A DNA stretch of 64,000 bases from assembly GCF_029168945.1 (NCBI RefSeq), contig NC_083602.1, forward strand, positions 64,934,600 through 64,998,599, read 5' to 3'. The position numbers and the translations under genes are program-made. Below the pieces are notes generated by a model. It did no database searches. It had not been told where the DNA came from and saw nothing but the letters and a program-made list of their open reading frames with translations. The first letter of the stretch is position 1. The number at the start of each line of letters is the position of its first letter. Source of the stretch: Cannabis sativa (lineage: Eukaryota; Streptophyta; Magnoliopsida; Rosales; Cannabaceae). Below are positions 34,894 through 46,132 of the stretch, one piece after another.

Positions 34894-35673
34894 TGTTGCC
34901 CCTGATTTCACCCAATATACGTGGACCAATCGAACAGGGACACGTGGATCAGATAACTTGTAAATATTTGCTAAGTCTTTGTATGCCACAAGGAAGCACT
35001 CTGGGCATAGGTCCCGGAGGAGGCACCCGGAGTACAAGGTGCTTCCGGAAGCTCGCATAGCATAAAGCCTCTCCGTGAGGTGTCAGGCTTCTCCTGAACA
35101 ATCAAGTCGCATTTAATGCTGCATGGGAGGAAGCGTGTTGGGACTGCAACACGCAATAAAGTCTGACGGCACAACCTCCAAACAACAGCGCCAAAGTAAT
35201 GATCATTTAAGTCTAGCGACGGCTACTCTGCGAAGAGTCACATCAATCACAAGGCAAAAAGGACATTCCTCATAAAAACCCTACAGCACCTAGGGATTTG
35301 ACCATGCATTACTCATGGTATATTCATTGGGAATACCCAACTTTATGGATACTTACAGATACGTTTGTAAGAACAATTCTAGGGATTACCCCACCAAAAC
35401 ACTATAAATACCCCCTCAAAGCTCATTAAATGGGATCGAGAATCTTGGGCTGCATATGAGCAAGAAGAGTAAATACTCACCAAGAACATTCTCTGTATTT
35501 ATAAGGGTGACATTCCCTCAAGTGTGGAATCTGTATTAAAGACATCCATTAATAACAAAGACTCGTGGACTAAGGCTCATTAACGCCCCAACCACGTAAA
35601 AATCCTTCTCTCGCTTTCTTACAGCTCACTATTATAATCGTATTTTAGTAGTTGCCGAAAATCTCGGTCAACA
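34894..35673 (+). repeat. 5' LTR of the Tat element
   Basis: Starts TGTTGCCCCTG and ends GGTCAACA. A TATA box (TATAAATA) lies at 35403-35410. The four differences from the 3' LTR are at the CACCC/CAGCC, CTTCC/CTCCC, CAAAG/CACAG and GAACAA/GAATAA words. Confidence 0.97.
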
Positions 35674-35695
35674 TTTTGGTGCTTTCATTGAGAGC
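35674..35695 (+). other. Primer-binding region of the Tat element
   Basis: TTTTGGTGCTTTCATTGAG follows the LTR directly. This is where the tRNA primer pairs. I could not assign the tRNA with confidence. Confidence 0.6.
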
Positions 35696-35736
35696 TGAAG
35701 GAAGCTGCAACACAACAAGCATTTGACTTCACAAAT

Positions 35737-37680
35737 ATGGTGGAGACAAGAAGTACACGTCAGCCTCGCCCTCTGGAAGATGCTCAAGACCCAAACGAGG
35801 AAGATGTAGCCTCAAGAGCAGCAGGGGAGTCCGAGGAAGAAGAAATAGTCCCCGATGAGGACTACGAGGGAAACCTCGACGAGTATACCTATGACGAAGG
35901 AAGTTACTCAGAACTGGTGCTTCTCAGACAAAAAGCTATCGATCACGAAGCCGAGATGGAAGCTCAGAAAGCGCAAAACCAGAAAATGCAGGAAGTGATG
36001 CTAGCCATGCAGAAAGCCATGGAAGCAGCTGGCATTCACGTGCACCCCAAGGCAATGACCGCTGGACTCAACAGGGAGCCAGCGACATCTTCGCCTAATT
36101 CCCAGCAGCAGAAATCTAGGGAACCTAGCCCTATAGGATATCCTGCTGAGGGAAATCAGATAAAAAACCCTACTTCTACCCCTGGGCGAAAGAAAAAGGT
36201 GCAGGATCCGCGAAAGGTCCGCTCAGATTTCCCTAAAGGGAAAGGTCCGCAGAGGGGCAAGCCCTAAAAAGGGAGTCTTGGCCCTCAGGATCGAGGGGAC
36301 CGAAAAAGCGTTTCTGTGCACCAGGAACCAGGGGGTAGAGGGAGAAGAGGACAGAGATGTCCTCCCATTGATCTGAGAAATCAAATCAATGGGAATCAAG
36401 GTGACCTCCGGGATCACCTTGACCAAAAAAGATACGGGCCCGTGGTTTCCCCGGGTACGTTAAATGAAGGAATTATGGCGGAACTCGCCATACTCCGAAA
36501 AGACATTGCTCGAGTCTCCCGGAGGCAGAAGGGAGACGACTCCGATTCAGACAGCGAGGATCGGGAGCCGTGTGCCAAGCACATCCTGGAGGCGGAGCTC
36601 CCTAAAAACTTCAAGATGCCCGAAATGGCGGTATATACCGGGAACTCTGATCCCAGCGACCACCTGTCACGGTTCAACCGTGTCATGACGGTCATGAGGG
36701 TCAGCAATGACGCCAAATGTCTGTGCTTCCCACTCACTCTGAGTGGGTCCGCGGAGGAATGGTTCAAAAAGCTGGAACCAGGATCCGTGGGCTGTTGGAA
36801 CAAGCTCTAGACCAATTTTTGGAGACAGTTTGTCGCCGCAAGAAAGGTCAACTTGGAGGTCAGTGCCTTGACTAATATCAAGCAACTGCCCACTGAGACC
36901 TTGAAGAATTACATCAAGAGGTTCCGAGAGGAAGCCTCGAAGACCAAGAAGGTTGATGACGGACAATAGCTTGCACTTCTCCAAGCAGGAATCCGTACTG
37001 GGACTCCCTTCTGGAATGAGTTGCAGCAAGAAGGGGCTGCTAGCCTCCAGGACTTCCAGAAGAGAGTCCAAAAATATATCAACCTCGAAGAAGCCCAAAT
37101 CGTGGCCTATGGAGGCTATTATCCCACCGGGATAGCAGGGTACATGCCCGGAGTATCACCCTCAGGTACTGCCCCGGCCGCAACTCCACAAGTGAGTGGC
37201 ATACAATTCTCTGCTACCCCCGGGTATAGCCAGGGCCAAGCTTTGACGCCAGCATCTTCTCATTTTGGCAACCCGTCCGGGGTGAATGGGCAAGCTCCTT
37301 CACATGTCGCCCCGACTGCTAGCTTAACGGGCCCTTCCCAAGGATCGAGGAGTAAAAGGTCCTCCAAAGGTAGCACTCGAACGGGAGAGAAGCGCCAGAA
37401 AAAGGGGTACACCCCCCAATATACTCAATACACGGAGCTATCGGACTCCCAGGAACGTGTGTACTTCGCCACCAGGCAAAATACGCACTACCGGAGACCA
37501 CAGCCGTTGTATAAAGACAGCTCCCAGAGAGATCCGAGCAAAAGATGCGAGTACCACAACGACATTGGTCATAGCACCAATGAATGTAAGAATCTCAAGG
37601 ACGAGATCGAAAATCTAATCCGATTGGGCCACCTCTATGAGTGGATCAAGAATAGGCTGCCCCACCTTAATCCGGGTCAG
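35737..37680 (+). pseudogene. Tat gag with three stop codons
   Basis: ATG at 35737 opens a frame shared with pol. The N-terminal part is acidic with a coiled coil (AEMEAQKAQNQKMQEVMLAM). The capsid core lies around AVYTGNSDPSDHLSRF and GSAEEWFKKL (36630-36770). The knuckle CEYHNDIGHSTNEC is at 37546-37587. Stops at 36265 (TAA), 36808 (TAG) and 36967 (TAG) interrupt it without any frameshift. It would form the particle. There is no stop between gag and pol, so a single polyprotein is likely in intact relatives. Confidence 0.88.
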
Positions 37681-40083
37681 GTGGCTGGGGGTATGCCTCC
37701 GGGAACACCAAGGGGTACAGCAGGAGTATTGGCTCCAGCTGCTCCCGCGGGTGACGCCCAGCATATTCCCGGACTGCCGCCCCGACCTAACAGGCGGGTA
37801 GCCATGATCTCCGGAGGTCCCCATATCGGAGGGAATACTCGCAAGGAGCGGAAACGATATGCCGAGGCCGCAAAACACAATGAGATATGGGAAGTTACTC
37901 AACTCCCAGCTCAAAGGCCTCGGCTGATGGACCAACCCATCACGTTCACGAAAGAAGACGCCAAGACGGTGCGCTTCCCTCATCACGACCCGTTGGTCAT
38001 AGAGACCCCCATCGCGAATAAAGTGGTGGCCAGAGTCTTAATTGACAATGGGAGTTCCGTGAACCTGCTCTTCAAAGAAGCCTTCACCGCGATAGGCTTG
38101 ACCGACCGTGACCTCTCGCCTAGTGGGTCCCAGCTCACAGGGTTTAACGGGACGACACTTATCCCAATGGGAAAGGTGAGGCTCCCGGTTACTCTGTGCC
38201 CTGATACTCCCCAAAGCACATTTAAATATTGCACCTTCGTGGTGGTGGACTGTCCGACAGCCTACAACGCAATCCTCGGCCGACCGGCCCTAGTGGACTT
38301 TGGTGCAATCACTTCGATCCGACATCTGTGCCTAAAATTCCCTACCCAGGAGGCCGGAGTCGGGACTGTGAGGGGGAATCAGGGGGAAGCAAGGCAATGT
38401 TATAATGTTGCCACCCACCTACCCGTACTTATGGTCCGGGAGTACGCTGAGCCAGAGATGGCTGAAGAGGATGAGTTGGATCCTCGCGTAGGATCCGAAA
38501 GGATCGTGGAACCAATGGAGGACGTCGAAGAAATACCAGTGTGCGACGTCGACTCCACCAAAGTATTCCGGTTAGGGAAGAACCTGGACCCGGGGGAAAA
38601 GGACAAAATAATAAAAACACTGAAGGGCGCCATCGACATCTTTGCATGGCGCCAAGAAGACATGACCGGCATAAGCCCTCATGTCATCACCCATGTACTC
38701 AATGTCAACCCGGACATGCCTCCCGTACAGCAAAAGAGACGCCCGCTCGACTCGGTGAAAGCCGAAGCTCTAGAGAAAGAGGTGGACAAACTCCTGACCA
38801 ATGGGATGATCCGCAACGTGTACTATTCGGAGTGGTTGGCCAATCCGGTCCTGGTGCCCAAGCCGAACGGGACTTGGCGAGTTTGTATAGACTTCACTGA
38901 TCTAAACAAAGCTTGTCCAAAGGACTGCTTCCCGCTGCCCAGGATCGACCAAATGGTAGACGCCACTTCCGAATTCAAGCTGTTATCCTTCATGGATGCC
39001 TATGCTGGATACAACCAAATAAAAATGCCTACGGCAGACCAGGAGTGCACTAGCTTCAGGACCGATAAGGGGGTATACTGCTACCTAGTCATGCCTTTCG
39101 GACTGAAAAACGCCGGAGCAACCTATCAAAGAATGGTTAACCGGATGTTTAAAGGCCTCTTAGGGCGAAACATGGAGGTGTACGTGGACGACATGCTCGT
39201 CAAATCAAAAGCATGCAACAGCCATGCAAGCGACTTAGAAGAATGCTTTGAAGTTGTCCGGAGATACGGTATGAAACTCAACCCAAAGAAGTGCACCTTC
39301 GGGGTCAAATCAGGAAAGTTCCTGGGTTTCATAGTCAGCCAAAGGGGGATTGAAGCAAACCCGGAAAAAATCCAGGCTCTCTTGAATATGCCATCCCCCA
39401 AGAAGCATAAAGATGTGCAAAGCTTAACCGGAAAGGTGGCTGCATTAAGCCGTTTTATCTCACGGTCCACGGACAAGTGCATACCTTTCTTCAACGTGCT
39501 AAAGAAATGCCAAAAGTTCGAATGGTCGGACGAATGCGAGGAGGCATTCAAAAGGCTAAAAGATCACATGGCCAAGCCTCCTATCCTATCGAAACCCGTC
39601 CTTGGAGAAGACTTGTTTCTTTACTTGGCTGTCTCCGAGCACGCGGTCAGCGCTGCCCTGGTCCGGGAAGAAGAGAAAACTCAGCATCTCGTGTACTATG
39701 TCAGTAAGCGCATGGTAGGAGCCGAGACAAGGTACCCGGTCATTGAAAAACTAGTATTTTGCCTCCTGATGGCGTCAAGGAAGTTAAGGCCATACTTCCA
39801 AGCCCATCCGATCAAGATTCTGACCAACCATCCGCTCCGGCAAGTTCTCCAAAAGCCTGAAGCGTCCGGAAGACTCCTCAAGTGGGCGATGGAGCTAAGT
39901 CAATTCGACTTGCACTACGTCCCCCGGATTTCTATAAAAGGCCAAGCCTTGGCAGACTTCATTACTGAATGCAACGAAGCCGAGGCAACAGCAAATACGT
40001 CGGTACCACCAATCCCCACCTGGAGAGTATTTGTAGACGGAGCTTCTAATGAGAACGGTTCAGGAGCCGGAGTGTCTGGCTAA
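37681..40083 (+). pseudogene. Tat protease, RT, first RNase H and start of second RNase H
   Basis: An open frame of 800 codons. The protease active site is LIDNGSSVNLLF (D at 38044). RT motifs are NGTWRVCIDFTDLNKACP, LPRIDQMVDATS, MPFGLKNAGATYQRM and the catalytic YVDD at 39181-39192. RNase H follows as LYLAVSEHAVSAALV, where the usual first Asp is Ala, a known trait of Tat elements. They carry a second, archaeal-type RNase H to compensate. That second domain opens with VFVDGASNENGSGAGV and then stops at 40083, because most of it is deleted. Confidence 0.9.
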
Positions 40084-41431
40084 ATTAGCCTCGGACAGCG
40101 AAATCGAAGAGCTGGGGGTAGTACCAGTGGAACGCTTGGCAGAACCAAGCATCAAAATAAAAGAGACCACACTAACGGTTGGGCAAGAACCCAGCTGGAT
40201 GGTCCCCATCATAAAATACATAACAACAGGTGAGTTGCCCCAAGAGAGGGCACTGGCTCGAAAGATTCAGTATCAGGCTCATCGTTATGTAATGATGGAC
40301 CAAATTCTCTACCGGAGAGGACTCAGCGTGCCTTATTTAAGGTGTGTATCGGACCCTGAAGCTAGACAAATCATGCTGGAGGTCCACGAAGGGTTCTGTG
40401 GAGATCATACGGGAGGACCCAGCCTCTCAAAGAAAATATTGAGGCAAGGGTACTTCTGGCCAACAATGAAAAAAGATTGTATAGACTATGTCCAAAAGTG
40501 TGACTCGTGCTAAAGGTACGCGAACATACCGAGAGCCCCTCCAAACGAGATCACCCTGATGACCAGTCCCTGGCCCTTCGCGGTCTGGGGAATAGATCTC
40601 ATCGGGTCTCTGCCAACAGGAAAAGGAGGGGTAAAGTATGCAATAGTAGCAGTAGACTACTTCACCAAATGGACAGAGGCTGAGCCTATGAAGACAATAA
40701 CTGCCAAGAAAGCATTGGACTTTGTTATCAAAAACATAGTGTGTCGATACGGCTTGCCTCACAAAATAGTCTCCGACAATGGAAAGCAATTTGATTGCGA
40801 GGAATTTACTGACTTCTGCAACCAACACGGAGTAGTGAAGAGCTTCTCCGCGGTAGCCAGGCCTCAAACAAACGGCCAGGCGGAAGCGGTCAATAAAATC
40901 CTAAAGGTCGCCTTAAAGAAGAAGCTGCTGGCCTGCAAAAACAACTGGCCTGAAGAATTGCCAAGGGTATTATGGGCCTACCGGACGACCCCCAGAACCA
41001 CGACCGGTCACTCGCCTTTTTCAATGGCGTATGGTTGCGAAGCAATGGTCCCGGTAGAAACATTATTCCCATCCCACAGGAGGACGACTTACGATCCTGC
41101 CACGAATCAGGCACTGCTTCAAGAAGCTTTGGATCAAGTCGAAGAACTCCGGGATGAGTCTCAAATACGGATGGCTGCTTATCAAAAGAAGGTGACCAAG
41201 TATTTTAACTCTAAGGTTAAAAACAGAAAATTCGCTATTGGGGATATGGTCCTAAGAAGGGTTTTCCCAGCCACCCAGGAACCCGGAGTTGGGGTACTTG
41301 GGCCAAATTAGGAAGGACCATATGAGATCGAGGACGAGATCGGTTCCGGCACTTACAAACTAAAAAGAATGGACGGAACCACCGTGCCAAGAGCCTGGAA
41401 TGCCGATCACCTCAGAAGATATTACCAGTAG
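40084..41431 (+). pseudogene. Tat integrase
   Basis: The frame (shifted from pol by the deletion near 40075) begins with the end of the second RNase H (LAKLASDSEIEEL). The zinc-binding H-H-C-C region is HEGFCGDHTGG with CDSC, and the core carries the D-D-E residues in VWGIDLIG, VSDNGKQF and TNGQAEAVNKI. A C-terminal domain ends in PRAWNADHLRRYY. Stops: TAA at 40511-40513 in place of Gln and TAG at 41309-41311 in place of a conserved Trp. The true end is the TAG at 41429-41431. Confidence 0.88.
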
Positions 41432-41597
41432 CGAAATAAAACTTAGACTTTGTTCAAAGGGTTTGTACCGTCCAAATATATACCTCCTCTACATGTTAAA
41501 TAAAACTGAGTGCCTTAAAAACAAAGTTTCTATGCCACTCAGGGGGGTACTAGGGTATACCGCACGGACAGACAGAAAAACAAACTAAGTAAAATAT

Positions 41598-41744
41598 CCT
41601 GACCCAAAGGGCAGGTCAAAAAGTATGCGCAAAAATAAAAAGCATAAGTATAAAAACCCTGATCCAAAGGACAGGTTAAAAAGCATAAGTATGTGACAAA
41701 TGAAAAGATCACATATAAAATATCCTGACCCAAAGGGCAGGTCA
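41598..41744. repeat. Triplicated dyad motif between convergent genes
   Basis: A 21-base word beginning CCTGACCCAAAGGGCAGG occurs at 41598-41618, 41658-41678 (three changes) and 41724-41744. It has short inverted arms (CCTG/CAGG). It lies between the end of integrase and the end of the antisense gene, where transcripts from both strands would converge. Confidence 0.85.
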
Positions 41745-42598
41745 TATACATATAAATGGCCCGGGGATAGGCCTTAAAAAATATTGTCTCCCCTTCGAAT
41801 AAAAACTGCTACCTATATATATTGTTCCAAGGCAGCAGCAAATATGTACAAAGAAAAAAAAAAGAGAGAATAATAAAAGAAGCGGGTGGAATCTTGGTTA
41901 TACTGGGTCAATCATACAGCAGCTCAGTCAATGCGCGGAGGAAGGCGAGGTCCGATACGTGCCTCTACCATGGCATCAAGCTTCTTCTTCTTTTCCCAGA
42001 ATTTGGCAATCATTTCCTCGGGTTTGGGATAAAAAGTAAGCTTGATATTTTGGTCGTTAGTGGACCAAGCCATGTAGACCCCATCATCGAAGCGCTTCGG
42101 ACAGCGGGCGCAGGAAACAGGAGAAAGGAGCTCGGCTCTTTTTGCCTTCTTGATGGATTGCTCCTTGTAGTCCCTGAGCTCCTTCAGCTCCGCAGCTAGA
42201 GCGGCCTTGGACTCTATGTTCACCTGGTGAGTTTCCTCTAAGGATCTCACCTTGGCAACCATCTCGTCCAAAGCCTCCCTGGCCTCCTGGAGTTCCCGCC
42301 TGGCCTTATCAGCAACCTCGCTTTGTGCCCTCAGCTCCTCCTGGTGTTGGGCCTCCAACCTGTCCCTCCGCTGGGCCTCGTCCCGGATTATGGCTTCCGC
42401 TTGAGCCTCCCTCCGTTTGGCCTCCTCCTCTTTGGCCTTGACAGCCGCCTCCTGGCGCTCAGCAGCCTCTTGGTAGATCTGCCTCTCCGCAGTAAGGTCC
42501 TGAAGGACCTTCCTGACGTCGTTCATGTCCCCAAAGTCAGACAGAACGAAGCCGTGGTTTATGATGTTCTTGGAGAGGCGGCCAGCCTCAGCAGCAAG

Positions 42599-42676
42599 CT
42601 GAACAATAACACAAGTGTAAGAAAAAAATTCCCAAGAAGAAAAATAAAGGGAAAAGCAAAATTGCGAAGTACTTAC
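42599..42676 (-). other. Intron 3 of the antisense gene
   Basis: Donor CGTG/GTAAGTAC, acceptor TTATTGTTCAG/CTT, 78 bases, T-rich. Removal joins codon phase 0 to phase 0. Confidence 0.8.
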
Positions 42677-43440
42677 CACGGTGAGGGAATGGCTGAGGTC
42701 CTGGACCTAGAAGATAGAGTTCAGGGAGGCACAAGTGGGGAACCGCTTAGGCGCGCATCGGGTAAGCTGAGAAGCGAACTCGCCGGTCATCTCCGCGGCA
42801 AAGGGAGCCAAGGTGGGCCCAAGGAAGCGACGGAACCAGTCCGATAGGGGGTCCAAGTTAAGGTCCCACGGATCCTGGTACTCCGGGTTGTTGATACTCG
42901 CCTCTACCTCAACCCGCAAAACCCTCCTAAGGGCTTCCACCTCGGCATACCCCCGGGAGTACTCGTCCATGGCATAGTTATGCTTGGCGATCCGAAGCTC
43001 TTGCCTCACCTCATCCCCAGGGACCGGAGTAAGCACGATGTTGGGAGGAGCAGGATGTTCTTCCATGGGGGAGACCCCGCCGTCAAGGCCATGGGCAGGA
43101 GTGTCGGCTCTCCAAGGCTTCTTGGGCTCGTCCTGGGCAATCATCTTGCCCTTGCGCTTACGAATCAGAGCCACCTCAGGCTCCTCTTCGCCTTCTTCAG
43201 CCTCCTCCGGAAGGGCCCGGAGCTCTCTCGCACCCTCGGCGACTTCCTCAGAAAAGCCCCATTGCTTTCCTTGGCCTTCTCCCGGAAGCACCTCCTCGTC
43301 GTCCACTAAATCAATAGTGTCAGGGGGAGCGCTAGAAGAGATCTTCAGGGAAGGGGCTATGGGGGAAGAGGTAAAGGCCGGAGGAGCCACGGGAGTGTGA
43401 ACTCCGGCAAGCTGTTCCAAGATGGCATCCATGGAGACAC

Positions 43441-43519
43441 CTGTTTCACAAAAATAAGCAAGTGTTAGATATCCGTGGGAAACCACTTACGTAAGATACA
43501 GCAAATAAGCTACTCCTAC
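43441..43519 (-). other. Intron 2 of the antisense gene
   Basis: Donor CCAG/GTAGGAG, acceptor TGTGAAACAG/GTG, 79 bases with in-frame stops. Removal completes a Gly codon (phase 1) and keeps the frame. Confidence 0.78.
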
Positions 43520-45046
43520 CTGGACTTCCTAATTCGGCCCTAGCAAAGTCCTGAACTTTAATGCTGGCAGCATCATCTCCGAGATAGCTGTCCGAAGGCC
43601 GGAACCAGCTGGACGTAAGGTAAGCTGAAGGACCTAAGGGAATAGGTTCCGGAGGGCCAGAGCCCATCCGGGACCGACCTAGAAAATCTCCTAAGTTTGA
43701 AAAGTAAAATTCCTTCAAACGATCCCCCCACCGGGTCGATGGCATCCTAAACCTATGAAGACGCTCGTCGAACCCTACAGGCCTATGACTGGCGTATTCG
43801 CCAACGGAAGGAACATAACGAATTATCAAAGGAGACTTACCGCCGGCACCGGAGGTGCTAGCACCAGAAGCCCCTGAATTTGGCTCTGGGACCGAAGGCT
43901 GTGGCCTGGGGGTTTTTCTCTCCGAAGAATCCTCAATGCGGAGGGGCCTCCCGGCAGGACGATCCCCAATCTCTTCTTGAAGAATCTTGTCAAAAAATTT
44001 AGCCTCGGACTTCCCGGCAATCGCCTGGCTCCTTCGCACCACCGGGCTCCCCACGCGAAGTCCCCTCCCAGAGGCCGCCTGGGCCTGAGAGTATGCCTTC
44101 TCCTGGGCCTTCCGGTAGAGATAGTCTTGGTATTTTTTCTCTGCCGTGGCGATAATCTCGTCTCGGAAGGTCTTCTCCGCGACCGGCGCCCTTACATTGG
44201 GACAGATGACCCGTGAGAGGTTAGAGTCCTCCACGGATTGATGCGGAAGGATAAGTTTGGCCTTCCTGCAGTTTTCCGTGGTGACCAAACCCCCGACATC
44301 GAGACCGGCGCGGTCGTAGGAGGCAAAAGCTTGGGCCCTCCGGAGGAAGGTCTGTGTAGGGGTCGTCCGCTGATAGGGTGGGATCCTCACCCACTTAGTA
44401 AGGAGCTCCGGGTGATCCACTGCCCTGAACCCGGAGGAAAAGAAAAAGCGATGGCGATACTCCTTGACACGAGTCTGCCTATTATACGGAACCACCCCTT
44501 CATTAGCGGGATGGATCCGGAACCCATAGAAACCGTCCTTAAGTTTGTCCCCTTTCTTGGGGACGGATACAAGTTCATAAAAATACAAAATTTCCGCCGG
44601 GCGGGGAGATCCCCATCCGCGGGTGGCATAAAAAATAAATAAGCCTGAAAGCAGGCGATAAGCTTGAGGAATGAGTTGGTATGGCGCAAGGCCGACAAAA
44701 ACAAGAAAATTAACAAAATAGTCCTGAAGTGGGAGCATGGCACCGGCCATCAGGTGCGTCTAGCTCCAGGCTCCGAAGCCACCGTAATTATGGTTAGGCG
44801 TCTCCGAGTCGCGAGGTGGCCGGTGATAGGTCCCCGAAGTGGAAGGTTTGATCCCAGCAACGTCCACAATATTCTCTAGTTGATGGGGACAGGTTAAGGT
44901 GGAATGAAGCTCGGCCGCTTCCCACCCGGTTGCTCGGGACTTATACCCCTCCTGGGCAACGGGTCCCAGGGAAACTTCCTCCAAAGTGGCCATGCGTTTC
45001 CCGCTCTTCTTCGAGGACTTCGAACCAGAGGCAGACATTTTCTATT

Positions 45047-45496
45047 CTGTGAAAAACAAAAAAGAAAGAGAAAATTCCAGCAGTTAGGTCCCATACCAAA
45101 CCCTAAGTCAAGAAAAAGGGAATGGGGGTCCCCTAACCGCTGGAAAGAGGCCCCCTCTGGACACGTGTCACATGGGAAACCCTAGAAAGATTCCCTGAAC
45201 AAGTGTCGGGTGCAGTAAAATCGCAGAAGGTGATTTTACACAGTAAGGGGAACAGAAAGAAAAAGACCCCATTCTATGCCCTAAGCAACCGAAGAACGTA
45301 TAGTTTTCTTCAACGAAAATGCACAATAATAACAGAGGTATGATAATGGCGATCCTACAACTAAAGTCGTAAACACAAAGCAGAATATATGAAGAACCTA
45401 AACACTTGCATGCCCAGAAATCTCAAAATGCAAACCCAGAAAAAACAAACAAAGCAAGTAAAAGCGTGTCATTACAAAAGGATGCAAGAAACTTAC
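45047..45496 (-). other. 5'-UTR intron (intron 1) of the antisense gene
   Basis: Donor CACT/GTAAGTTTC, acceptor in a pyrimidine-rich tract ending TTTTTCACAG, eight bases before the ATG at 45038. The 450-base length fits a leader intron. Confidence 0.7.
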
Positions 45497-45693
45497 AGTG
45501 AAGTGTTGAACTGGGGGTCCTGATTTTAGTCGAGTAAAGACGAGAAGGACTGATAACAGCAAGCAAGGAAAAACTGGAAAAAATGGCAAAGTGTTCGGAA
45601 GGTTCATGCTGTTTTTGAAGAATTTTCTCTCTGGGAAATTCGAGCAAAAATGGCAAGGAATGGAAAGTAACCGAAATGAAGGAAAGGTGGTGG

Positions 45694-45701
45694 CTTTTAT
45701 A
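45694..45701 (-). promoter_or_regulatory. TATA box for the antisense gene
   Basis: On the minus strand GCCTATAAAAGCC precedes a pyrimidine-rich leader. A start about 30 bases on would give a first exon of roughly 165 bases ending at the donor at 45496. Confidence 0.65.
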
Positions 45702-45882
45702 GGCAAAAGTGCATGAGGAACAGGCGTCACCACCTACCAATCGAACGGTGGGGGAAACGCACGATTCAAATACCCAAAGATCAACGGGCCAGATTGAGTT
45801 GCAATAAAGGCGGTGGAAACGTTTGAGTATCCGTCTGACAACATTAATGCGCCGCATCAATCAATGGGCATGAAACGAATCG

Positions 45883-46080
45883 ACCTCTGCAAAAAGCGAA
45901 TTGCTGCATTTAATGCCATCATTAGATGCACCCTCACGCGCCCCAAGCTCGTGCCAGGAAACCGAGGAGTCGGCCGGAGACACCTCTGCAAAAAGCGAAT
46001 CGCTGCATTTAATGCCGTCATTAAATACGCCCCCACGCGCTCCGAGCTTGGGCCAGGGAACCGAGGAGTCAACCGGAGGC
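45883..46080. repeat. 99-bp tandem duplication before the 3' LTR
   Basis: Two copies (45883-45981, 45982-46080) share ACCTCTGCAAAAAGCGAAT and GAACCGAGGAGTC-like words, with about 15% divergence by eye. They lie upstream of the antisense promoter and just before the polypurine tract. Confidence 0.85.
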
Positions 46081-46119
46081 ACCTAAGCAAGCCTTGGTTT
46101 ATCTTCCAAGTAAACAAGG

Positions 46120-46132
46120 CTTGGGGGGTAAA
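46120..46132 (+). other. Polypurine tract of the Tat element
   Basis: CTTGGGGGGTAAA lies directly before the 3' LTR. Confidence 0.85.

Larger units (their letters stand above)
41924..45038 (-). pseudogene. Antisense, intron-containing gene of the Tat element (putative gypsy-type transposase family)
   Basis: The gene is on the strand opposite gag-pol. Coding exons are 45038-43520, 43440-42677 and 42598-41924. Removing the 79- and 78-base introns joins them exactly in frame (phases 1 and 0) to about 985 codons. Exon 1 contains LPLQDYFVNFLVFVGLAPYQ and GLFIFYATRGWGSPRPAEI, which resembles the plant family called putative gypsy-type transposase (PF04195 by memory). The middle is acidic with a basic patch (IRKRKGKM). 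The last exon is a charged Ala/Glu/Arg coiled coil. A TAG at 44762-44760 and a TAG at 42709-42707 (probably Gln codons) break it. The function is unknown. Antisense genes at this place are known for Tat elements such as Grande. A TATA box and a 5'-UTR intron lie upstream. Confidence 0.8.

Noticed and set aside
36414..37098. Long open stretches opposite Tat gag and pol
   Set aside because: They are shadows of the high-GC gag-pol frame. No splice or promoter signals support them, unlike the antisense gene at 41924-45038.
45398..45860. Two overlapping open stretches (111 and 145 codons) upstream of the antisense gene
   Set aside because: They cover the TATA box, leader and first intron of the antisense gene, and neither continues into its coding exons.
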